NCBI GenBank assembly: GCA_965370805.1
Contig: CBDUVZ010000009.1
Coordinates: 1-46,070 of the forward strand
DNA length: 46,070 nucleotides
Reading direction: 5' to 3'
Source of the DNA: CBDUVZ01 sp965370805
Lineage (GTDB): Bacteria; Hydrothermota; Tepidihabitantia; Tepidihabitantales; Tepidihabitantaceae
How positions within the stretch are numbered: the stretch's first letter is position 1; each line of letters starts with the position of its first letter. Positions 7,888 through 15,831 of the stretch are shown one piece after another. The notes below the pieces were generated by a model. That model was not told where the DNA came from. It did no database searches and saw only the letters and a list, made by a program, of their open reading frames with translations. Position numbers and translations under genes: made by a program.

Positions 7888-7952
7888 ACAAACGGTCGCT
7901 CACTCGTGAGGCAGGACTGACAGTAGGGCAGTTCGGCTCTCTGCTGAAACAG
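7887..7952 (+). pseudogene. Remnant of a hicA toxin gene
   Basis: Directly after the hicB stop, in a different frame, the sequence encodes LTREAGLTVGQFGSLL. This matches the typical HicA ending (L..EAGLTVEEF..LL). The N-terminal two thirds of the toxin, including the catalytic His, are missing. This fits a deletion that removed the toxin but spared its antitoxin. From 7953 to 8139 I see only a short inverted repeat around GTCTTTGGGGACTGGGGACAC and nothing else. Confidence 0.55.
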
Positions 7953-8139
7953 CCCACCTGTCCCGTGTCTTTGGGGACTGGGGACACAACCCCAATGCCG
8001 ATGACGGAATTGAGTCATGACCCCGTCAGCGGTATCGCCTCAACTGAGGAGGCGGCGCAAAGCCCCGTGACCCCTGACTTCTCGCCCTTGTGACTGTGTG
8101 GTGAATTCCCTGTGTCGGCTTTCGGGTCGGTTGGAGCGG

Positions 8140-8167
8140 TTGACGGGGTCTGAGTTCTGGATAGACT
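8140..8167 (+). promoter_or_regulatory. Promoter of the first MNT/HEPN pair
   Basis: TTGACG (8140-8145), a 16-nt spacer and TAGACT (8162-8167) lie 19 nt before the ATG at 8187, with an AGGAAG ribosome binding site in between. Confidence 0.55.
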
Positions 8168-8186
8168 GAGAAACAGGAAGATTACT

Positions 8187-8486
8187 ATGAGTTTGCAGAT
8201 AGCGGTCGACCGAAAGGGAATCGCGGAGTTCTGCCGCCGACATCACGTCAGGAAACTGGCGTTCTTCGGCTCAGTGCTGCGAGATGATTTCGGTCCGGAC
8301 AGCGACGTTGACGTGCTGGTTGAGTTTGAAGCGGGGCATACGCCAGGACTGGCGTTCTTCGGCATGGAACTGGAACTGGCCGGCATTCTGGGATACAAAG
8401 TGGACCTCAACACACCAGGATTCCTGAGTCGGTATTTCCGGGAAGCGGTTGTGAACGAAGCGGAGCCGCAGTATGTCTCGGCATGA
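8187..8486 (+). CDS. MNT-type nucleotidyltransferase antitoxin (MntA-like)
   Basis: This 99-residue minimal nucleotidyltransferase carries FGSVLRDDFGPDSDVDVLVEF. The GS pair (28-29) and the DxD pair (D40, D42) are the nucleotide and metal site. Characterised MntA proteins inactivate the partner HEPN toxin by AMPylating a tyrosine. The partner starts 14 nt before this gene ends, the same overlap as at the second pair near 20216. The two MNT proteins share the motif block at identical residue positions. The assignment is secure; the antitoxin role is inferred from the pairing. Confidence 0.9.
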   Translation: MSLQIAVDRKGIAEFCRRHHVRKLAFFGSVLRDDFGPDSDVDVLVEFEAGHTPGLAFFGMELELAGILGYKVDLNTPGFLSRYFREAVVNEAEPQYVSA

Positions 8487-8808
8487 GACTGCGGTCAGGC
8501 TGCGTCACATGCTGGACGCGGCGCATGAGGCAGCCGAGTTGGTACGTGGTCGGTCTCGTCGTGAGTTGGATTCAGACCGGACAGTGAACCTGGCGCTGGT
8601 CCGGCTGATGGAAATAGTGGGCGAGGCTGCCGGCCGGGTTCCTCAAGAGGAGCAGGAACGTTTCGCGGACATTCCCTGGCCCCAGATAGTCGGGCTGCGC
8701 AATCGGTTGATCCATGGCTACGACGATATCGACCTTGATATCCTCTGGGAAATCGTTACCCGGGATATCCCGTTACTGATCGTCGAACTCGAGAAGCTGG
8801 TTCAGTAG
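8473..8808 (+). CDS. HEPN-type toxin (HepT-like, DUF86)
   Basis: This 111-residue all-helical HEPN protein has the RNase motif R-x4-H-x-Y in GLRNRLIHGY (R76, H81, Y83). The tyrosine is the one modified in characterised MntA/HepT pairs. It overlaps the MNT gene by 14 nt, so it is translationally coupled. A helix with IVGEAAGRV (49-56) is typical of DUF86. Together the two genes form a type VII toxin-antitoxin module. Confidence 0.9.
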   Translation: MSRHETAVRLRHMLDAAHEAAELVRGRSRRELDSDRTVNLALVRLMEIVGEAAGRVPQEEQERFADIPWPQIVGLRNRLIHGYDDIDLDILWEIVTRDIPLLIVELEKLVQ

Positions 8809-8921
8809 CCACTGCTATTGGCCGCAGGCGGACCAGAGACTCGAACCTGACGCACACGCAACGGCTGACGGTGCCCTGCAGGACAAAGCTCAAGCAGGCG
8901 TACAGCCGGACCCCGCCCCGT

Positions 8922-8949
8922 TTGACAATCCTGCCGGGCTCGATATCAT
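8922..8949 (+). promoter_or_regulatory. Promoter of tRNA-Asp
   Basis: TTGACA (8922-8927), a 16-nt spacer and TATCAT (8944-8949) end 9 nt before the first base of the tRNA. This is the strongest plus-strand promoter in the area. Confidence 0.75.
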
Positions 8950-8958
8950 CCCCTTCAC

Positions 8959-9034
8959 GGGCTCGTAGTGTAGCTTGGTTTAACACATCTGCCTGTCACG
9001 CAGAAGATCGCCAGTTCAAATCTGGTCGAGCCCG
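8959..9034 (+). tRNA. tRNA-Asp (anticodon GTC)
   Basis: All four arms fold. The acceptor stem is GGGCTCG (8959-8965) with CGAGCCC (9027-9033) and discriminator G at 9034. The D stem is GTGT/ACAC, the anticodon stem TCTGC/GCAGA has the loop CTGTCAC with anticodon GTC at 8995-8997, and the T stem is GCCAG/CTGGT with loop TTCAAAT. No CCA is encoded, so it must be added enzymatically. The next coding gene begins 9 nt after the tRNA. Confidence 0.95.
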
Positions 9035-9043
9035 CTGAAGAAC

Positions 9044-9859
9044 ATGCACCGCCGCTCACTGCTGCTACTCGGATTGGCAGCGGGAACGGCCCTGCTGTTC
9101 GGAGCCGTCAAGCCCCGGAACCTCTCCCAACTCGAACGCCGCTCCCAGGAATTGACCGAAGCCCTGGTCGGCGGCCGGGCCCAGGATGCATACCTGATGT
9201 TTCTCGATGCGTTCCGGGACGAAAACCGTTTCAGCCGGTTCGATTCCGCGCTTTCCGCCTGGTATGCGGGCCGCAAAATCAACCGGGCGCGCAGCCGCGT
9301 AATCGACATCCGCGGGCTCGGGGGCCACGCCTCGACCTGGATCGTGTTCGAGGATGAAGACGACTACTCCTACGTCTACCAGAAGTGGTTCCAGTCGGGA
9401 AATGGCTGGCAACTGATGTGGCTTTCCCGCATCCTCGACCGGTCGTTCTATTATGGCACGTCCGATACCGCGGAACTCGACGCGGTCTCCGAAGCCGCGC
9501 TCCGGTATCTGACAACCGAGGAAGGCCTGGCACGTATGTCCCGGCGAATCTCCCCACCCGATATCGTCGTCGCGGTCCAGCCGGGACGGAAGGACAGCGG
9601 ACCCGGGCAGATCCAGGGATGTCCCGTGCTCTGGCTCACGCGGGAGGAAACCAGACATGTGGAACTGGCGCCTGACGTCACTTTCTTCTACCAGTTCGCG
9701 ACGGTCCGAATCCTGGGAGAACTCGCCCTGGCCACGGTCGATCTCAGGCCGTTCGACCCGGACCGGCCCGGACCGATCGGGCGGCGGCGGGCAATCGAAC
9801 TCTTCCTGAAGCAGCAGGACGGAACCTGGCAGATCCATTCTATCGGCAAGACCTGGTAG
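9044..9859 (+). CDS. Secreted protein of unknown function, downstream of tRNA-Asp
   Basis: I do not recognise this 271-residue protein. It opens with a signal peptide (RRSLLLLGLAAGTALLFGA) and then a helical stretch of about 60 residues. A mixed alpha/beta region follows, with WIVFEDEDDYSYVYQKWF and WQLMWLSRILDRSFYYG, spaced somewhat like an NTF2/SnoaL-type fold. A late segment ends in LFLKQQDGTWQIHSIGKTW, which also looks like the last strand of such a fold. No catalytic motif is evident. It starts 9 nt after the tRNA, with no room for its own promoter, so it is probably read from the tRNA promoter. Confidence 0.7.
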   Translation: MHRRSLLLLGLAAGTALLFGAVKPRNLSQLERRSQELTEALVGGRAQDAYLMFLDAFRDENRFSRFDSALSAWYAGRKINRARSRVIDIRGLGGHASTWIVFEDEDDYSYVYQKWFQSGNGWQLMWLSRILDRSFYYGTSDTAELDAVSEAALRYLTTEEGLARMSRRISPPDIVVAVQPGRKDSGPGQIQGCPVLWLTREETRHVELAPDVTFFYQFATVRILGELALATVDLRPFDPDRPGPIGRRRAIELFLKQQDGTWQIHSIGKTW

Positions 9860-9901
9860 CAGCCGTTTGACACCAGCCCCGGTCGTTCGCATACTAATGT
9901 A

Positions 9902-11890
9902 ATGAGTCCCGTGCTGTGCCGCATCGTCCCCACCGTTTTCCTGCTGGCCGTCCTCGGCTGCCCCGGAGCCGACACTATCCCGCCGACCGTGACTGTCATC
10001 GAACCGGCTGACTGCGATACGGTCCAGGGCTCGGTGATTGTGCGTGCCCGGGCCTCGGATAATGACCGTGTGAGCTTCGTCGAACTGCTCGTGGATGGCG
10101 GGCTGCTGGCCGCCGACTCCGCGGGCGACGGGAGCATCTTCGAGTTCAGCTTCAGCGCCGCAACGCTCGCGCCCGACACAACCCACACTCTGACGTGCGT
10201 CGCTTTCGACCCGGCCGGCAACGTCGACACGTCCGCGGCCGTCGCGGTATTCACCCGGGCCGGCTACCACCATTCCGGGACAATCACCAGCGACGAAACA
10301 TGGCTCGCGGCGGACAACCCGCATATCGTCGACGGCGGGTTGACCGTCCGGGCGAAGCTGACTGTCGAACCGGGCGCTGTTGTCCGAATGAGTGCCGGGT
10401 CGGCAATCACGGTGGACATCGCCGCGCAGGGAATCCTGCACGCCGCGGGCAATCAGGGCTCGGGCATTCTCTTCAGTTCGGTGTCCTCCCAGCCCCGGCC
10501 GGGCGACTGGCGGCGAATCGGGTTCACAACCGGCATCCCGGCCGACACCTGCATTCTGCGCTACTGCACCGTCGAATACGGCGGCGACCAGAGCCAGGGG
10601 ATGCTCGTTGCCGAATGCCCGGATCTGGTAGTCATGTCCTGCACCCTGCGGTTCAGCTCGAGCGCGGGCATCGCCGCCGACAGTTGCGGCCTGGCCGGAT
10701 TCACCGGCAGCCATGTCAGCGACTGCACCGGGTTCCCGGTCCTGGTGGACCCGGACGGGGTCGGCAGCCTGGCCGCGAACAACACGTACTCCGGCAACGA
10801 ACACGACGGGGTCGGAATCAACTGCGGCACCGTCACCGAATCGGCGCTCTGGGCGAACCTCGGCGTTCCCTACTACGTCACCGCCACGGTCGACGTCAAC
10901 AGCCCCGGCAACCCGACCCTCACAATCGCGCCCGGCTGCTCGCTCCTCTTCGCCGACAGCGCGGCCCTGCGCGTCGGAGTCACCCAATCCGGCGCGCTGA
11001 TGGCCAACGGGTCCAGCGGGTTCATAACCTTCAGCACGTACCCAACCGCTACCGGCTCATGGCCGGGCATCGAGTTCTGGGACCAGGCCGACCCGGTCCG
11101 TTCCGTACTCGCCAGTTGCGTAGTCGACCGGGCCGGCGGCAACGGCGTAGCGGCCGTCCTCTGCTACGCCCCGGTCACCATTTCCGCCACGACAGTCAGC
11201 GGCAGCGGCGCGACCGGCGTCAGATGTCTCGGCGCCGGCTTCACCCAGTTTACCAACAACACGGTGACCGGCGGCGCCGGCTGTCCGCTGAGCCTGGGAG
11301 CGCCTTACGTCGGCAGCATCGGCAGCGGCAACCGGCTCACCGGCAACGCCAGTGACAGCGTCGTCGTGGCCGGCGGCCAAATCCAGTACAACTCTCAGTG
11401 GCGCAACCTCGCTGTTCCGTACTTGGTGACAGGAATGGTCTACGTCGCGGCGGACAACGCGCCGACGCTCGTCATCGACCAGGGCACGGTGCTGGCGTTC
11501 GAGCAGAGTGCCGGAATCACAGTCGGCGGTGAGACCGCGGGCAAGCTGTCTGCGGTCGGCCAGCCGGATTCGATAACGTTCACCGGCGTCACAGCCGAAC
11601 CCGGTTCGTGGCAGGGTATCATGCTCCTCCGGCGGACAATGAACACCAGCACGCTCGACCATTGCCGCCTGCTCTACGCGGGCGCCGGCGGCCTGCCGGG
11701 TATCGGCGGCATCCTCTACATCAATGCCTGCGCGCCGGGCATCACCAACAACGAAATCGCCTACTCAACGAACTACTGCGTTGCGATGCTGGATTGTCCC
11801 CTGGACCCGGACTCCCTGCGCGACCGGAACTGGCTGCACGACTGGCACCCGGACTTCGAAGATATCTTCGAAGACGAAACCAGCGACTAG
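9902..11890 (+). CDS. Lipoprotein with Ig-like domain and right-handed beta-helix
   Basis: This 662-residue exported protein has a lipobox-like end to its signal peptide (LAVLGC at about 15-20). An Ig-like domain follows (PPTVTVIEPADCDTVQGSV to AVFTRAG, about 28-120). The rest is a long series of beta-helix rungs of 20-25 residues rich in G, S, T and C (for example SAGIAADSCGLAGFTGSHV), the pattern of parallel beta-helix surface proteins. Two sub-repeats begin YYVTATVDVNSPGNPTLTIA and YLVTGMVYVAADNAPTLVID, suggesting internal duplication. There is no obvious lyase active site, so binding or scaffolding is as likely as polysaccharide cleavage. A TTGACA at 9867 lies 35 nt before the ATG, hinting at a leaderless transcript. 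It overlaps the converging PDZ gene by 4 nt. Confidence 0.78.
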   Translation: MSPVLCRIVPTVFLLAVLGCPGADTIPPTVTVIEPADCDTVQGSVIVRARASDNDRVSFVELLVDGGLLAADSAGDGSIFEFSFSAATLAPDTTHTLTCVAFDPAGNVDTSAAVAVFTRAGYHHSGTITSDETWLAADNPHIVDGGLTVRAKLTVEPGAVVRMSAGSAITVDIAAQGILHAAGNQGSGILFSSVSSQPRPGDWRRIGFTTGIPADTCILRYCTVEYGGDQSQGMLVAECPDLVVMSCTLRFSSSAGIAADSCGLAGFTGSHVSDCTGFPVLVDPDGVGSLAANNTYSGNEHDGVGINCGTVTESALWANLGVPYYVTATVDVNSPGNPTLTIAPGCSLLFADSAALRVGVTQSGALMANGSSGFITFSTYPTATGSWPGIEFWDQADPVRSVLASCVVDRAGGNGVAAVLCYAPVTISATTVSGSGATGVRCLGAGFTQFTNNTVTGGAGCPLSLGAPYVGSIGSGNRLTGNASDSVVVAGGQIQYNSQWRNLAVPYLVTGMVYVAADNAPTLVIDQGTVLAFEQSAGITVGGETAGKLSAVGQPDSITFTGVTAEPGSWQGIMLLRRTMNTSTLDHCRLLYAGAGGLPGIGGILYINACAPGITNNEIAYSTNYCVAMLDCPLDPDSLRDRNWLHDWHPDFEDIFEDETSD

Positions 11891-13122
11891 AGGCCGCCGA
11901 GCAGCAGTTCGTACTGGCCGATCAGGTCGTTCTCGATAATCTCGATCTCACCGACCGCGAAAGCCAGCTTGCGCTGGTCAGCAGCCGTACCGGGCCGGAC
12001 GCCGCTGCGATTGATTCCTTCCAGCTTGCCGAGAACCGCCCGGGCGTCGCTGATAGCGTTGTCAAACAGCTCGACCTTGTCCGGCATCGCCAGCTTCATC
12101 GCCTCCAGGAACCGGACTGAACTCTCCTTGTGGGCGATGGCAACCCAGAGCAGTCGCTCGAAGCAGTGCCGGCTTTCGTTCTCGCCGCAGACCGGACAGA
12201 AAGGTATCGAATCCAGGCTCTTGAGCAGCAGGTCGTAGGCGTCGATTCCCGACTTCCAGCCGGTATCCGCGTACACCTGGTTCAATTCGAGCGCATGCTG
12301 GAGAGCCCCCGCCAAGAGTTCGCGTGGTTCCTGCCAGGGTCCTTCGTGGCTGACCACGTAGGCGGCCCGGACCGGCCCGACCAGCGGTAGTTCCCCGGCC
12401 GCGTCCACGCAGTACCCGCAGACGGTTGACTCGTCCGCATCGTAACGGGCAGCCACGCCCCAGAAGTCACCGCGGTGCTCCGGCCAGCCGCCGTGAACCA
12501 GGACTGCCTGGCCTTTGAGCAGCTCTCCGCGAATCACCTGGGAATGGTCCGCCGCACCGGTCCCGTCGCATATCCTGCGTAGCGACAGCCCGGCCGCCTC
12601 GGCGAGTTCCACAGGATACACGTCGGACTTGCCGCCCGGCCACCATGCCCGGCATTCGTCCTCCTTCGCGGTGAAAGTGAACGATTCACCCGAGAGCGCC
12701 GCCAGCCAGTCGTAATCGGTAAACAGCCCGAAGTGGCGCATGATATCCTCAAGCGCAAGCGCGAGGCTGCTCGGATACTTCGCTGCCACGGGCATGACGC
12801 CCAGGTGTCCGGGTTTGGCCGTGAGCTTCAGTTCCGAGTCGTCCCGCAGCACAACCACCTCGATTTCCTTCTTCCCGGGTTCAACGCGGCCCTGGGCGAC
12901 AAGCACTTCATCGTTCGTCCGGACCGGTTCCCCGTTGTAGGAAAGCAGCAGATCACCCGACCTGAGTCCGGCGTTTTCCGCCTGGCTGTGCGGTAATACC
13001 CGCCACACCTCAGGCCTCGCTGCCAGTTCGTACGTACTCCCCAGCGGAGTCCGCACCGGACCCTGGCCGCAGGAACAGAACACCAGCAGACCGACAGCGC
13101 CAAGAACAAGATTCCTCATCAT
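11887..13122 (-). CDS. PDZ-domain lipoprotein of unknown function
   Basis: This 411-residue protein has a lipoprotein-type start (GLLVFCSCGQG). A PDZ-like domain at about 35-105 contains AENAGLRSGDLLLSYNGEPV. The region from about 115 to 260 reads like a cysteine-peptidase or BtrH-like alpha/beta fold (YDWLAALSGESFTFTAKEDECRAWWPG, VLVHGGWPEH), but no catalytic triad can be assigned with confidence. A C-terminal helical part holds CPVCGENESRHCFERLLWVA, a possible metal-binding Cys/His cluster. An AGGGGGA ribosome binding site precedes the ATG. The neighbouring minus-strand methyltransferase lies upstream across a hairpin. Confidence 0.7.
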   Translation of the reverse strand: MMRNLVLGAVGLLVFCSCGQGPVRTPLGSTYELAARPEVWRVLPHSQAENAGLRSGDLLLSYNGEPVRTNDEVLVAQGRVEPGKKEIEVVVLRDDSELKLTAKPGHLGVMPVAAKYPSSLALALEDIMRHFGLFTDYDWLAALSGESFTFTAKEDECRAWWPGGKSDVYPVELAEAAGLSLRRICDGTGAADHSQVIRGELLKGQAVLVHGGWPEHRGDFWGVAARYDADESTVCGYCVDAAGELPLVGPVRAAYVVSHEGPWQEPRELLAGALQHALELNQVYADTGWKSGIDAYDLLLKSLDSIPFCPVCGENESRHCFERLLWVAIAHKESSVRFLEAMKLAMPDKVELFDNAISDARAVLGKLEGINRSGVRPGTAADQRKLAFAVGEIEIIENDLIGQYELLLGGL

Positions 13123-13240
13123 GACTCCCCCTGGTCGGCAGAACGGACCGGTGACACCGGGATACCTGACTGGATAGTCGTCCGGATTACCGCTTGCCGG
13201 TGGAATGAACAGCCAACAGTGACTCTCAAAACGGTATTGC

Positions 13241-13260
13241 GCCCGGCTTCGGTGCCGGGC
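13241..13260 (-). terminator. Possible terminator of the methyltransferase gene
   Basis: GCCCGGC, a 6-nt loop and GCCGGGC form a 7-bp perfect stem shortly after the methyltransferase stop. On the minus strand it is followed about 8 nt later by TTTT, so the U-tract is displaced and termination strength is uncertain. Confidence 0.45.
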
Positions 13261-13269
13261 AATTCAAGC

Positions 13270-14301
13270 TCAGTTCGGCTTGATCGCAGTCAGGGGCTCG
13301 CCCGACCCTTCCGGCGCATTCAGCCTCAACGCCACATCGGCGATTCCCTGCAACACATCCTTGACCTGCGCGTCGGACAACTCGCTTTCCTTCACGCGCT
13401 GCCACACGGTCCGGGCCAGACTGGAAGCGGCGTACGCTATCCGGACGTTGATGAATCCGATCTCCTCCAGCGTCTCCTTCATCGTCACGCTGGTGAAATG
13501 CTCCAGTTCGTACCAGCTCGCCCCGACAATTGCCGCCTGGTTCCGTTCCATAAACTGCAGCCCGAGTTCCGGGTTCTGGGACGGACTCGGTCCGAGTCGC
13601 TCGATCAGGTCGGCGAGCTTCTCGAACTGCTCCTTGGTCTCCGGCTCGGTATTGAACTTCACCATGTAGTTGCGCTCCCATGGTGGCCGGTGATGCTGCA
13701 AGACGTAGTGGTACCCGAGGAATTCATCGCTCTCGGTCAGGAAGAGTTTCTCGGTCATCCCCTTCTCCAGCCGGTCGAAGGGCTCGAAACTGACCCGGAA
13801 CCGCCCTCCAGGTTTCAGAACCCGGAAGATCTCGCGCAGCGCCTTGTACGGGTCTGGTGTCTGCTCAATCGAACTGGCCGCGACCACGCCGGCAAACGAA
13901 TCGTCCCCGAACTCCATCTCGGTAGCCGACATCTGCTTCAGGATTACATTGTCGATTCCCAGCCGCTCGGCATTGGCCTGGCACTTCTCGACCCGCTTCT
14001 GCGAAGCGTCGATACCGGTCACGGACTTGAAGAACGGCGCAATCCGCAGCAGCGGCCAGCCGTCGCCGGGTCCGATATCCAGTACCTCCTGGGCCCCGGA
14101 CAGGTGGGCGGCGAAATCCCTGATTCTGGCTTCATCTAGGAAATGCGCCTCGTCGTGGAAATCCTGCTCAACATCGATAACCGGCAGTTTCCCGCCGGCC
14201 TGCTTGACCATCCGGTCGTAGGTTTGCTCCCCGGCATTGGATTCCTCGGGCTTGGTCTCGTTCACAATCCAGGTTTCAAGTACGGTATATTTCTTCGCCA
14301 T
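13270..14301 (-). CDS. Class I SAM-dependent methyltransferase
   Basis: This 343-residue protein has a Rossmann methyltransferase domain in its middle: motif I VLDIGPGDGWPLL, motif II VTGIDASQKRVEKC, then VILKQMSATEMEFGDDSFAGVVAASSIEQT and the post-motif LREIFRVLKPGGRFRVSFE. This is the Methyltransf_11 pattern. The N-terminal 90 residues and C-terminal 110 residues are not recognised and presumably set the substrate, which cannot be told. The ATG lies 9 nt from its -10 box, so the message is probably leaderless. Confidence 0.88.
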   Translation of the reverse strand: MAKKYTVLETWIVNETKPEESNAGEQTYDRMVKQAGGKLPVIDVEQDFHDEAHFLDEARIRDFAAHLSGAQEVLDIGPGDGWPLLRIAPFFKSVTGIDASQKRVEKCQANAERLGIDNVILKQMSATEMEFGDDSFAGVVAASSIEQTPDPYKALREIFRVLKPGGRFRVSFEPFDRLEKGMTEKLFLTESDEFLGYHYVLQHHRPPWERNYMVKFNTEPETKEQFEKLADLIERLGPSPSQNPELGLQFMERNQAAIVGASWYELEHFTSVTMKETLEEIGFINVRIAYAASSLARTVWQRVKESELSDAQVKDVLQGIADVALRLNAPEGSGEPLTAIKPN

Positions 14302-14310
14302 GTCGGCGCA

Positions 14311-14338
14311 ATGATAGCCCGAACCTCCTCCAAGTCAA
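14311..14338 (-). promoter_or_regulatory. Promoter of the methyltransferase gene
   Basis: TTGACT (14338-14333), a 16-nt spacer and TATCAT (14316-14311) on the minus strand end 9 nt before the ATG. Confidence 0.65.
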
Positions 14339-14460
14339 GCAAGTGGCCCGCGCCCCCAGAACCGAAATGGAACCGCCAAGGCCGCCAAGGTTGAGAATCG
14401 GAGCAGAATGGAGAAACACGAAGTCGAGGGGCCGGAGTCAGACGGAAGCGTCACAGGAAA

Positions 14461-14625
14461 TGCCGATTGGAGCGAAGCGGAAAGTGCCATCCGACGGCAC
14501 AATGCCGGATGAGAAATGAACCACAGATGGACACGGATCGACACAGATTGAGCCATCCAATGGTATCTCGTTCTGTTCTGCCTGCGTTTATCTGTGTTTA
14601 TCAGTGGTTTTCGCTCCAATCGGCA
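14461..14625. repeat. Nested palindromic interspersed repeat (165 bp)
   Basis: The outer arms are perfect 16-bp inverted repeats, TGCCGATTGGAGCGAA (14461-14476) and its complement (14610-14625). Inside them sits a second imperfect inverted pair, AACCACAGATGGACACGG (from 14519) and TCTGTGTTTATCAGTGGTT (to 14609). The inner pair recurs in this window at 22605-22764 and 25949-26042, and as single arms in 35734-36095. This is the organisation of a MITE or REP-like element. No transposase is present. The remainder of the 14302-14825 gap holds only the SPFH promoter. Confidence 0.75.
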
Positions 14626-14713
14626 ATCGGAATTCGTCATTCGCAATCAGCAACTGCCTTGGTGACTTTGTGGTTCAACTTCGGTTCCTGGGAAGTGGCA
14701 CGCGCCTTCCCGG

Positions 14714-14742
14714 TTGACAGCCGGCTGTTTTCCGGGTAGAAC
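14714..14742 (+). promoter_or_regulatory. Possible promoter of the SPFH gene
   Basis: TTGACA (14714-14719), a 17-nt spacer and TAGAAC (14737-14742) lie 83 nt before the ATG. The leader ends in a good AAGGAGG site. Confidence 0.45.
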
Positions 14743-14825
14743 TTGACTCGGGAACCGCGGCCGGTCGCCGGAATCCGCCGGCGGCAGCAGCGAAGTCAGG
14801 TTCCAGTCAAAACCAAGGAGGCAAG

Positions 14826-15737
14826 ATGTTCGGAATCGTAATCGTCCTCGCCGTTGCGGCGATAATCGCTTATGTCGCCATCAAGCAGAGCGGCAAAGGC
14901 CGGCTTTATGCCAAGCGTGCCGGCATCATCGCAGTAGTCGTCCTCGGGATTCTGCTCGCCATCTCGTTCTTCCGCATCGTCCCGCCCGGCCACGCCGGAG
15001 TCCCGGTGCTCCTGGGCAAAGTCCAGGGCCAGATGCAGAGCGGGCTCAACGCCGTCATCCCGATTGTCAGCGTCGTGCTCATGGACGTCCGCACCAACGC
15101 CTACACCATGTCGGCCATGCGCGAAGAAGGGCGGATCAGGGGTGACGACGCAATCGACGCGCTCGCGTCGAACGGGCTCACCGTATCCCTCGACGTCACC
15201 ATCTGGTACCGGCTCGACGAGCAAAAGGCAAGCTGGGTGTACAAGAACATCGGGCCAAACTACGTCGAGAAAATCGTCCGACCTTCAATCCGGACCGCGC
15301 TCCGCGACGCCGCTTCGCGGTTCACCGCCAGCGAGCTTTACTCATCCGTTGGTCGCGCCGCCTACACCACAGTCGTCGATTCGATGATGGATGTCGCGTT
15401 TGCCGGCAAGGGCGTCATCCGGGAGCGGGTGCTTCTGCGCCGGGTCAAGCTGCCTGACGTCGTGATGAACGCCATCGAGTCGAAGCTGGCCGAAGACCAG
15501 AACGCCCAGAAGATGGAGTTCACCCTGGCCAAGGAAACAAAAGAAGCGGAGAGAAAGCGGATTGAAGCCCAGGGTATCGCCGACGCGAACCGGCTCATCG
15601 CCAAGTCGCTGACCTCCAGCTACCTGACCTGGTTCTACGTCAAGGCGCTCGGGAACGTCGCCGACAGCGAGAACAGCACTTTCGTGATAATGCCCTTCGA
15701 CCAGAAACTGACCCCGCTGCTGAACGTGAACCGGTAG
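14826..15737 (+). CDS. SPFH/band-7 (prohibitin-like) membrane protein
   Basis: This 303-residue protein has two N-terminal hydrophobic segments (about 2-19 and 32-50). The SPFH domain starts at IVPPGHAGVPVLLGKVQGQMQSGLN and runs through VSLDVTIWYRLDEQ and VRPSIRTALRDAASRFTASELYS. A charged helical segment (KETKEAERKRIEAQGIADAN) and a short tail follow. Such proteins form membrane-associated ring or cage oligomers that guard proteases or membrane domains; the partner here is unknown. AAGGAGG is well placed before the ATG. A diverged copy of its last codons and 3' flank recurs about 1.1 kb downstream at 16810-16890. Confidence 0.9.
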   Translation: MFGIVIVLAVAAIIAYVAIKQSGKGRLYAKRAGIIAVVVLGILLAISFFRIVPPGHAGVPVLLGKVQGQMQSGLNAVIPIVSVVLMDVRTNAYTMSAMREEGRIRGDDAIDALASNGLTVSLDVTIWYRLDEQKASWVYKNIGPNYVEKIVRPSIRTALRDAASRFTASELYSSVGRAAYTTVVDSMMDVAFAGKGVIRERVLLRRVKLPDVVMNAIESKLAEDQNAQKMEFTLAKETKEAERKRIEAQGIADANRLIAKSLTSSYLTWFYVKALGNVADSENSTFVIMPFDQKLTPLLNVNR

Positions 15738-15831
15738 ACCAAGTCACGAGGCCCGCTCCTGTCATCCGCTGCCTTGGCGGGGTCAGTGAGGATCAGGTCG
15801 GTACAGGGACCAAACACCTGAGGAGGTAACC

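Noticed and set aside
9065..10987. 640-codon minus-strand open frame
   Set aside because: It is antisense to a secreted-protein gene and a beta-helix gene with clear signal peptides; long antisense frames are expected at this GC content.
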